From NCBI RefSeq assembly GCF_020037125.1, contig NZ_JAIQDG010000003.1, positions 62,001-126,000 on the forward strand: DNA of 64,000 nucleotides. The letters run 5' to 3'. The translations under genes were made by a program, and so were the position numbers. The stretch comes from Myxococcus sp. RHSTA-1-4. GTDB taxonomy: Bacteria > Myxococcota > Myxococcia > Myxococcales > Myxococcaceae. The notes under the pieces were generated by a model. It saw only the letters and a list, made by a program, of their open reading frames with translations. It was not told the origin of the DNA and did no database searches. Positions 26,426 through 33,851 of the stretch are shown one piece after another. The first letter of the stretch is position 1; each line of letters opens with the position of its first letter.

Positions 26426-28459
26426 TCAGTTGCCACAGGTGGCCGTGTCGTCATTGTCGCTGATGCGCAGCTGGGCCGGCGCGCCCGTGTAGACGGCGGC
26501 GGCGAGCCCGGTAGCGAGGCAGGTGGGCAGCTTCGTGTTGCCGGTAACGGTGAACTCATGGGGCACCCGCTCCAGCGCGGTCAGGTCGAACCGGGTGAGG
26601 TTCGCGTTGTCCAGGACGCTCAGCATCTCCACCTCCTGGAGTCCCGCCAGTTCCGCCAGGCTGCTCAGCGCGGGGCTCCGCCGCACGGACAGGCTGCTCA
26701 ACCAGCGCACCCGGGTCAGCCCTTGCAGGCTGGCCAGCAGCGGGTTGTTGTCGATGGACACCTGGGCGACCTGCTGGAGGCTGCCCAGGTTGCGCACGCC
26801 GAGCAGCTTCGGGTGGGAGTCGACCACGAGCCGGGAGCCGATGCTCTGGAGGGAGGGCAGGTCTCCCACCCACTCCAGCTCGGCGTTGAAGCCGAAGGAG
26901 AGGCCGCCCACGTGGCTGAGCTCCGGCAGTCCTTCGGTGGTCCGCAGCGCGTCGTTGCCGGCGACGGTGAGCCAGCTGTTGATGGTCTCGAGCAGGGGCA
27001 TGCCCGACAGGCCTTGCAGCGCGTCGTTGTTGGAGATGGAGAAGGCCCCGCCCACGGACCTCAGGCTCGGCAGCGACAGGCTCCGCAGCGCGGTGTTGTC
27101 GTCGACGTACACGCTGTAGCCCACATGGCGGAGGACCGGGAAGGGGAGGGCGCCCAGCGCGTCATTGCCCGAGACGTAGAGGACTCCCGTGAGGGCCTTC
27201 ACGTTGTCGAAGCCCGTCTGGCCCGGGATATACTCGAGCGCGCCGTTCTCCCGCAGGTAGAGGCTCTGCCGGGGGGACACGCGGCTCAGCCCGCTCAGGC
27301 TCTTCAGCTTGGGGTTGGAGATCAGCCACAGGTCCAGCTCCACCAACAGTTCCTCACCCTGGGCACCGCCAAGCACCAGGGTCTCCAGGTTGGCGTTGGA
27401 CTCGACGGAGAGGTCGTACTTCACGAAGCGCAGGCCGGGCAGTTCCACGCGCGTCAGGGCCGCGTTGCCGTAGATGGTGAGCTGCCCCTCCACCGCCATG
27501 AGGCCGGGGAGGACCACTTCGGTCAGCTCCGTGCCCATCAGGAAGAGGGAGCCGTGGATGTGGGAGATGCCCTGGAGCGCCGCGAGGTCCGCCGCGCTCC
27601 GCACCACGTAGCTTCCGTCGTACGTGTGCAGGGGCTGGCATACGAGCGCCCACGAGGAGCGCTCCTCGTTGCCCAGGTTGCCGTCGCCGTTCACGTCCAG
27701 ACCGGCCACCACCAGCGTGCCACCCGCCGGGCACCGCGTGCCGGCCGGTTCCGGGCGCAGCTCCACCCGCACCGGGTCCACCACCGACGCGCAGAGGCTC
27801 ACCCGCGCCCGGGCCTCGCCGTCATCCAGTTCGCCGTCCTGGTCCATGTCCGGGCCCGCCTCCACCGCCACCGACGCCAGACCGGGGCACTCCTGGGCCG
27901 GCTGCGGGATCGCGCTCAGGCGGGTGACCACCGTCTCCGGCTGTGTGCAGCCATACACCTCGCGGGTGACCTCGCCGTCCTCCAGCTCGCCGTTGCCGTT
28001 GGTGTCCTGCCCGGCGCGGGAGACCTGGCCGCCAAGCGGGCACTCCGCGCCGGGCGGCACCTCCCGGGTGCGCACCAGCACGTCCGGGACGGCGGTGGCG
28101 CAGACGTACTCGGTGGCCGTCACCTCGGCGTCGTCGAGCTCGCCGTCCCCATCCAGGTCCGGGCCGGTCCGCACCGCCTGCCCGCCATGCTCGCAGTGGG
28201 CTCCCGCCGTCTCGGGCTGGCTGTGCGCGAGCGCCGTGGCGCAGACGTACTCGGTGGCCGTCACTTCGCCGTCATCGAGCACGCCGTCTTCATCGAGGTC
28301 CAGGCCGGACAGGAGCGCGCTGCCGCCGTGCGGGCAGTGGGCGCCGGGCGGCTCCGGCGTCACCCGCGTGCGCGCCGGATGCTGATTCACGAGAGGCTCC
28401 AGCTCGATTCCACCGCAGCCCGCCGCCAGCGCGAGTACCGCCATCCAGGTCCAGCGCAT
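26426..28459 (-). CDS. DUF7151 / receptor-L-like lipoprotein, copy 2 of a tandem triplet
   Basis: 677 residues. Starts MRWTWMAVLALAAGCGG with the lipobox at Cys 15, almost the same leader as the neighbours. Five DUF7151 units (for example DLDGDGELDDAEVTATEYVC) are followed by leucine-rich beta-helix repeats and a Cys-containing C-terminal cap (LPTCLATGLAAAVYTGAPAQ). The architecture binds ligands at the cell surface in eukaryotic relatives of the L domain; the bacterial ligand is not known. It sits 40 bp before copy 3 and 56 bp after copy 1 on the minus strand, with no terminator between. Confidence 0.85.
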   Translation of the reverse strand: MRWTWMAVLALAAGCGGIELEPLVNQHPARTRVTPEPPGAHCPHGGSALLSGLDLDEDGVLDDGEVTATEYVCATALAHSQPETAGAHCEHGGQAVRTGPDLDGDGELDDAEVTATEYVCATAVPDVLVRTREVPPGAECPLGGQVSRAGQDTNGNGELEDGEVTREVYGCTQPETVVTRLSAIPQPAQECPGLASVAVEAGPDMDQDGELDDGEARARVSLCASVVDPVRVELRPEPAGTRCPAGGTLVVAGLDVNGDGNLGNEERSSWALVCQPLHTYDGSYVVRSAADLAALQGISHIHGSLFLMGTELTEVVLPGLMAVEGQLTIYGNAALTRVELPGLRFVKYDLSVESNANLETLVLGGAQGEELLVELDLWLISNPKLKSLSGLSRVSPRQSLYLRENGALEYIPGQTGFDNVKALTGVLYVSGNDALGALPFPVLRHVGYSVYVDDNTALRSLSLPSLRSVGGAFSISNNDALQGLSGMPLLETINSWLTVAGNDALRTTEGLPELSHVGGLSFGFNAELEWVGDLPSLQSIGSRLVVDSHPKLLGVRNLGSLQQVAQVSIDNNPLLASLQGLTRVRWLSSLSVRRSPALSSLAELAGLQEVEMLSVLDNANLTRFDLTALERVPHEFTVTGNTKLPTCLATGLAAAVYTGAPAQLRISDNDDTATCGN
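28068..28239. repeat. Direct repeat, copy B (172 bp)
   Basis: Partner of 25994-26165 with four mismatches over 172 bp by eye. It lies in the equivalent DUF7151 unit of the neighbouring paralogue. Confidence 0.85.
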
Positions 28460-28515
28460 CCGTGCCTCTCTTCTGCCGCTCCTGAAGGGGGACGCTCGTC
28501 CCCGCCGGGAGGGGC

Positions 28516-30381
28516 TCAGTCGCAGGTGGCCGTGGAGTCGTTGCCGGTAATCTGGGCCGCGATGCCGGTGAAGGTCCTCGTCGCGAGCGCGGTCGCCTGG
28601 CACGTGGGCAGCACCGGGTTGTCCACGACGGTGAAGGTGCCGGTCACGCTCTCCAGCGCGGGCAGGTCGAGCCGCTTCAAGGTCAGATTGTATGTCACCT
28701 CCAGCCCCTCCAGCGCCCGCAGCCGGCTCAACGCTCCCAGACTCGTCAGGGAGTTGTTGCTGTCCACGTTCAGGAACCTCGCGGTCTGTAGCGTGTCGAG
28801 CCCCGTCAGGCTCGTCAGCCGCGTGTTGTTGCCCACGTGCAGCAGCTCCAGGTGCTGGAGGAAGCGGAAGTCCCCCACGGACACCAACGATGGATTGTTG
28901 TTGATGTCGAGGGCCGTGGTGATGGTCCGTAGGACGGGGAAGGGGCCCGCGTCCGTCAGCTCGGCGTTGCGGTAGACACGCAGAGAGCCCAGCCGCGCGA
29001 GCGACTGCATCCCCGCCAGGGACAGCAGGCGGTCATTGTCCTGGACGATGAGGTTGCCGCCAATGGACTCGAGCTGAGGCATCCCCGACAGGTCCATCAG
29101 CGTGTCGTTGTCTGAGATGGAGACGTCCCCGCTCACGCTGGTCAGGACGGTGCCTGTCAGGGAGGGCAGGGCGGCGTTGCGGGTGATGTCCAGGCTGCCG
29201 CCCAGACGCTCCAGCTTCGCGAATGGCAGCGCCAGCAGGCCGTCATTGTCCGAGATGAAGATGGAGCCCGTGAGCTCGACGAGGGAGTCGAACGTCCCCG
29301 GGAACCGGAGCGCGTCATTGTCCCGCAGGGTGATGCTCCCGCGCGGAACCACCGGGCTCAGGCCGGAGAGGGTGGCCAGGCTCGGGTTGGTCTCGATGAC
29401 CAGTTCCTTCTCCACCCACACTTCGTTTCCGGCACTGCCCACCGCGAGGGTCTCCAGGGCCGCGTTGAAGCCAATGCGCAGGTCCTGCTCCACGAAGCGC
29501 AGCGACGGCAGTTCCACGCGCTTCAGGTCCATGTTGCTGTCGATGAGGAGCTGGTCTTCCACCATCATCAGCGCGGGCAGGACGAGCTCCTTCAAGGGCG
29601 TGCCGACGACCTGGAGCGAGCCGCGGATGCGCGAGATGCCCTCGAGCGCCGCGAGGTCCGCCGCGCTCTTCACGACATAGTGCCCGTCATAGGTGCGCAG
29701 GGCGTTGCACACCGCCATGGTCGCGCCTACCTCGGCGTACTCGAACTCCGTGTCGCCATCGTCGTCGGCGCCGGCCTCCACGCGGATGCCGCCGCTCGGG
29801 CAGGTGACGCTGGCGGGCTCCGCGACCTGGCGTACCCGGACGAGGGCCGGCGCCACGCAGACGATGGCCATCGCCCGGCGCTCCGGGTCATCCAGCGCGC
29901 CGTTCCGGTCCAGGTCGAGGCCCGCCTCCACCAGGGTGCCTTCCAGGTGGCAGGGGCCCGGAGGCGACGGGAGCGCGCTCATGCGCGTGACGACCGCCTC
30001 CGGCTCCGTGCAGCTGTACACCTCGCGGGTGACCTCGCCGTCCTCCAGCTCGCCGTTGCCGTTCACGTCGAGCCCGGCGCGGGAGACGTGGCCACCGAGG
30101 GCGCACCGCTCCCCGGGAGGCACATACCGCGTCAGCACCAGCACGCCGGGCATGGCCGAGGCGCAGCTGTACGCGGTGCTCCGCACCTCCGTGTCGTCGA
30201 GCACGCCGTCGTCGTCGAGGTCCAGGCCCGTCAGCACCGCGCTGCCGCCGTGGGCGCAGTTGGCGCCCGCGGGCTCCGGGGTGATGCGGGTGAGCGGCTC
30301 GTGCTGCTTCAGGAGCTTGTCCAGCTCGATGCCGTCACAGCCGGCCGCCAGCGCCAGCACCGCCACCCAGGTCCATCTCAT
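28516..30381 (-). CDS. DUF7151 / receptor-L-like lipoprotein, copy 1 of a tandem triplet
   Basis: 621 residues. ATG 30381 is chosen because the conserved leader MRWTWVAVLALAAGC begins there and GAGG lies upstream; the frame also contains an ATG at 30399. It is shorter than the other copies, with four DUF7151-type units, then the receptor-L-like leucine-rich region (for example LESIGGNLIVQDNDRLLSL). It follows the caspase gene by 27 bp, so the two are surely co-transcribed. It is the most diverged copy and lacks the 172-bp identical block. Confidence 0.85.
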   Translation of the reverse strand: MRWTWVAVLALAAGCDGIELDKLLKQHEPLTRITPEPAGANCAHGGSAVLTGLDLDDDGVLDDTEVRSTAYSCASAMPGVLVLTRYVPPGERCALGGHVSRAGLDVNGNGELEDGEVTREVYSCTEPEAVVTRMSALPSPPGPCHLEGTLVEAGLDLDRNGALDDPERRAMAIVCVAPALVRVRQVAEPASVTCPSGGIRVEAGADDDGDTEFEYAEVGATMAVCNALRTYDGHYVVKSAADLAALEGISRIRGSLQVVGTPLKELVLPALMMVEDQLLIDSNMDLKRVELPSLRFVEQDLRIGFNAALETLAVGSAGNEVWVEKELVIETNPSLATLSGLSPVVPRGSITLRDNDALRFPGTFDSLVELTGSIFISDNDGLLALPFAKLERLGGSLDITRNAALPSLTGTVLTSVSGDVSISDNDTLMDLSGMPQLESIGGNLIVQDNDRLLSLAGMQSLARLGSLRVYRNAELTDAGPFPVLRTITTALDINNNPSLVSVGDFRFLQHLELLHVGNNTRLTSLTGLDTLQTARFLNVDSNNSLTSLGALSRLRALEGLEVTYNLTLKRLDLPALESVTGTFTVVDNPVLPTCQATALATRTFTGIAAQITGNDSTATCD

Positions 30382-30408
30382 GAATCCGTGCCTCATCACC
30401 CGCTTGCC

Positions 30409-32127
30409 TCAGCGCCGCAGCGCCAGCTCCACGCCGTAGGAGGGGTCCCAGTGGTTGTTTCCGTCGAGCGTGACGAGGTCCGCGGACAGCGTGGCCCCCA
30501 GCCGCAGCTTCAGCCCCGCCAGCGTTCCCGTGACTCCGGCCGCCGCGTGAGTGGTGAGCAGGGTGGAGTCGCCCATCCGCAGCGAGTCCTTCGTCAAGGC
30601 CAGCAGGCCCAGGCCCGCGCCCGCCTCCAGGAACAGCGGCGTGCGGTACAGGCCCTCCGTGCCCACCAGCCCCTGCACCGTGGCACGGTGCAGGCGGAGG
30701 CCGTCGAGCGCCTCCGCCGTCAGCGCGTAGGTGCCGCGCACGCCGTAATAGAGGAAGGGCCGCAGCTCCATCCGCAGCGCCACGCTCGGGCCGGCGGCGA
30801 TGGTGCTCAGCCCCAGCGGGGCCCGCAATGCCGTCAGGCCCCAGTCCCACTGCCGCGTCTGGGGGCCGCGCAGCATCAGGTGCGGCAGCGTGCCTCCTTC
30901 CGCGGGCGGGAAGGCCCGGGCCAGGTCCACCGGCACCAGGCCGGCGGCGGCCACGTATTGCTCGTAGTAGTGCTTGTCCAGCGGCACCGCGAACAGGCCG
31001 CGCCGCAGCGCCTCCTCCGCGGGGCCGCGCTCCTGCATCTCGCGCGAGGCCATCCGCGGCACCCCGGTGGACAGCTCCGCGAGGGTGATGCGCGCCTCGG
31101 CGGTGGGGGTGCGCACCCAGTACACGTCGCGCTCGGGCAGGCGCAGCAGCACGTACTGGTCCTCCGAGCGCCGCACGTCCGCCAGGCGCCGGCCGTCCGC
31201 GTCCTCCACGGAGATGCGCGAGTGCTCGAAGCCGGAGGGCAGGGTGAGGCTGGGGCCCCGTGGGGCGGGGCCCACCAGCGGGCGCCGGGGCTCGCGGGTG
31301 GGTGCGAAGGCGTGGAGGGTCAGCCGCGCGGGCAGGCCCTTCACACCCTTGAGCGACGCGGAGACGAAGGCCCCCAGCTCGCTGTACTCCACCCGCCCGT
31401 CGCCGTTGATGTCCGCCGCGCCCATGAGGCCCGAGCGCGCCACGTGGCTGAACACGCCGGCGCGGATGCGGGACCACTCGTGCGTCTCGCCGTCGTCGCT
31501 CTCCGCGAAGACGGCGCCCACGGTGGGCCGGGTGGCGAGCTGCTCGCGCGCGAGCATGCCGCGCAGCTCCGCCAGCACCGCCGCGTCCGTCTGACCGCCG
31601 CGGCTGCCCACCACGCCGGAGGCGCGGCACGCATCCACGATGACGTGCGTGAAGTCCGCGGCGAGCGGGTCCACCACGTCCGAGTAGAGGGTCGCCTTGT
31701 CCAGCCGGCCGCCCGCGAGGGTGAAGTACGCGCGCCCGGCCTCGTCCGTGTTGCCGTGGCCCACATAGATGACGAGCACGTCCGTCTGACGTCCCAGCTC
31801 GTCGTCGGCGAGGCTGGCCGCGCGCAGCCGGGCCACCTCGCGCTTCACCTCGTCCGGCGTGGGCGGGCGCGCGCCCGCGAGCACGGGCCGACTCCCGGCC
31901 CGAGTCGCCTCGTCCGGGTCCACCAGCAGCGTCGTCTCCACGCCCAGCCGCTGGAGCGTCTCCGCCCACAGCACGCCGTCGTCATCCGCGAAGCGCAGGT
32001 CCGGGAGGGAGGGGTCGTCGCTCCCGTTGTGGGCGATGACCAGGGCGCGGCGCACCACCTCTTCCGCCGAGGCGCTGCTTCCGGAGAGCAGCGCGAAGGC
32101 CCCGAAGAGCAGTCCCAGCTTTTTCAT
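30409..32127 (-). CDS. Secreted caspase-family (C14) protease with C-terminal beta-rich domain
   Basis: 572 residues. Signal peptide (residues 1-21, ending SSASA). The caspase domain covers about 25-235 with catalytic His124 in YVGHGN and Cys167 in VDACRAS; the fold is complete. After it a calcium-loop-like DINGDGRVEYSE (near 218) and a beta-rich region (about 440-572) with alternating hydrophobic residues typical of an outer-membrane barrel or autotransporter-like domain. It is predicted to act outside the cytoplasm, unlike most bacterial metacaspases. Its ATG overlaps the anti-sigma stop by 4 bp (ATGA). Targets are not known. Confidence 0.85.
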   Translation of the reverse strand: MKKLGLLFGAFALLSGSSASAEEVVRRALVIAHNGSDDPSLPDLRFADDDGVLWAETLQRLGVETTLLVDPDEATRAGSRPVLAGARPPTPDEVKREVARLRAASLADDELGRQTDVLVIYVGHGNTDEAGRAYFTLAGGRLDKATLYSDVVDPLAADFTHVIVDACRASGVVGSRGGQTDAAVLAELRGMLAREQLATRPTVGAVFAESDDGETHEWSRIRAGVFSHVARSGLMGAADINGDGRVEYSELGAFVSASLKGVKGLPARLTLHAFAPTREPRRPLVGPAPRGPSLTLPSGFEHSRISVEDADGRRLADVRRSEDQYVLLRLPERDVYWVRTPTAEARITLAELSTGVPRMASREMQERGPAEEALRRGLFAVPLDKHYYEQYVAAAGLVPVDLARAFPPAEGGTLPHLMLRGPQTRQWDWGLTALRAPLGLSTIAAGPSVALRMELRPFLYYGVRGTYALTAEALDGLRLHRATVQGLVGTEGLYRTPLFLEAGAGLGLLALTKDSLRMGDSTLLTTHAAAGVTGTLAGLKLRLGATLSADLVTLDGNNHWDPSYGVELALRR

Positions 32128-32882
32128 GGGCCTTCCTTTACCTTGACCTCCTGCTTGAGCACCACGACTCCCCCGGTCTGCTCACCGCGCAGGGCCGCCA
32201 GTGCCACTGCCGGGTGGTCCGCGAAGGCAGCCGTGACTTCCACCACGCCCGCCTGCTGGGGCATGGGGACGGTCAGCTCCAGGGGGCCTTCCCGACCCGG
32301 GGGACCGGACAGGACGAAGGGACCTGCCGTCACCTCGGCCTTCTTCGCGCCGCGGACCTGGACGGCCACGTGTGAGTAGGGCGCGGTGCCACCGGCGGCG
32401 AAGGCCAGCATCGCGCCTGCCTGGCAGTCGTCCCCCGCGTGCAGCTCGCGCATGGGCTGGCCGGCCGCCGCGCAGAAGATGCGCAGCGCCACGCCCGGAG
32501 GGGGCGTGCCCTCGCCGCGGGACGTGAACTCACGCGTGTCCGTGGCGGGCGGAGTCAGCACCACCGCCAGGAAGACGGCGGCCACCGCGCCCGCGAGCAT
32601 CGCCAGCGAGGGCCAGCGCGCCCGCGCTTCTTCCGCGGGAGCCGCCGCCGCCAGGGCCGCCGCCAGGCCGCCCTCCGTCAGCGCCTGCCGCTCCATGGAG
32701 GAGGGCATGTCCAGGTTGCCGCCCTCGAGGGCTCGGTGGGCCCGGGCCCATTGCTCGTACCGGGCGCCACAGCGGGCGCAGCCATGAGCGTGGCGCAGCA
32801 GGCGGGCGGACTCGCTGGGGGACAGCTCTCCCAGAGACCAGCGCGTCAGACTGGCGTCGATGTGTCTCTCGTACCACCTCAT
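32124..32882 (-). CDS. Transmembrane anti-sigma factor with zinc finger
   Basis: 252 residues from ATG 32882, which overlaps the sigma stop by 4 bp. N-terminal anti-sigma zinc finger with H-x3-C-x2-C (HAHGCARCGARYEQW), an acidic linker, one membrane helix at about 98-118 (LAMLAGAVAAVFLAVVL), and a periplasmic domain of about 130 residues (beta-rich, PYSHVAVQVRG) resembling sensory or DUF4384-like domains. The layout is that of a classical ECF anti-sigma factor: it holds the sigma at the membrane until an outside signal frees it. It precedes the caspase, with a 4-bp overlap. Confidence 0.85.
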   Translation of the reverse strand: MRWYERHIDASLTRWSLGELSPSESARLLRHAHGCARCGARYEQWARAHRALEGGNLDMPSSMERQALTEGGLAAALAAAAPAEEARARWPSLAMLAGAVAAVFLAVVLTPPATDTREFTSRGEGTPPPGVALRIFCAAAGQPMRELHAGDDCQAGAMLAFAAGGTAPYSHVAVQVRGAKKAEVTAGPFVLSGPPGREGPLELTVPMPQQAGVVEVTAAFADHPAVALAALRGEQTGGVVVLKQEVKVKEGP

Positions 32883-33577
32883 GATGGCATGCTCCCTATT
32901 GCGCACAGGGCCATTGAGGCCAGGAGGACTCCCAGCTCCATCCGCCCGGGCTCGGCCGAGGCCTCCAGCCAGCCCGAGGCCTTCAGATGCTCGGTGAACT
33001 GCGTCCGCAGCCGCTTCTCGCGCACCCGGACCTCTCCTCGGGTGAGCTGGAGTTGCTCGGCGGCGGATTCCTGCGACAGCCCTTCCACGAAGCGAAGCTG
33101 TGCCAGCGCGCGTCCCTCTTCCGGCAGCGCGTCCAGGAAGCGGCGCACCAGCGCGCGCACCTCCGTGCCCAGCGCCTCCTCCTCCGGGCTGCGGCTCTCG
33201 GTGGGCAGGTGGCTCAGCTCGGGCGCGTCGTCCATGGGGACGGCTTCTCGCGCCACGCGCCCGGAGGCGCGCATCAAATCAATGGCCGTCGAGCGCGCCA
33301 CCGTCAGCAGGAAGCCCAGGTAGGGACGGACCCCGTCGTAGGCCTGCCGCATGTTGGGCCGGAAGGCGCGGACGAAGGTCTCCTGGTGCGCCGCGTCCAG
33401 GTCCAGCGCGGAGAGGGCCACCGTCCGCGTTCCACCGTCCCCACCCACCGCGAACCGGCGCGAGAGGTAACGCAACACCTCCGGCGAGTACTTCCGGTAC
33501 ACCTGCGTGAGGACGGCCGCATCCCCGCGGCGGAAGGCCTCCAAGACGGACCTGTCATTTCCTGGCAGCACGGACAC
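32879..33577 (-). CDS. ECF-type sigma-70 factor
   Basis: 232 residues. Region 2 (about 25-110) contains DAAHQETFVRAFRPNM and GFLLTVARSTAIDLMRA; region 4 (about 150-205) contains LPEEGRALAQLRFVEGLSQE and the helix-turn-helix AAEQLQLTRGEVRVREKRLR. It is the first gene of a six-gene operon: sigma, anti-sigma, caspase and three lipoproteins. Upstream on the minus strand AACCC is followed 17 nt later by CGTAT, a weak ECF-like promoter, so autoregulation is possible but not shown. The 274 bp to the next gene hold nothing else. Confidence 0.88.
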   Translation of the reverse strand: MSVLPGNDRSVLEAFRRGDAAVLTQVYRKYSPEVLRYLSRRFAVGGDGGTRTVALSALDLDAAHQETFVRAFRPNMRQAYDGVRPYLGFLLTVARSTAIDLMRASGRVAREAVPMDDAPELSHLPTESRSPEEEALGTEVRALVRRFLDALPEEGRALAQLRFVEGLSQESAAEQLQLTRGEVRVREKRLRTQFTEHLKASGWLEASAEPGRMELGVLLASMALCAIGSMPS

Positions 33578-33851
33578 TCCCGGTCCCAGTCGAGCGGCCC
33601 GGGCCCCGTGCCCTGCCGTCCGTCTCCCTCACAAAAAGAGATACGGAACGTGCTCGAAATCTGGGTTGTGCCAAGGAACGACGAACGGTTGATTTATTGA
33701 GCGATTGGGCGGAATTCGTTGCGCGGGCGGGGTTGTACGGGCGCGAACGACAGTCGCCTGGGGGGCTTCCGGCCAGCCGGAGGCAGAGTCAGGGCGGCCC
33801 CATCCTTATATAGGGGCCACTCCGGAGCGCTCCGCCCGGACCCGTGGAGCG

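Noticed and set aside
24358-30381. Dockerin or EF-hand arrays in the DUF7151 units
   Set aside because: The Asp-rich loops resemble calcium loops, but the ca. 48-residue units with fixed Cys and the HGG motif fit DUF7151 better.
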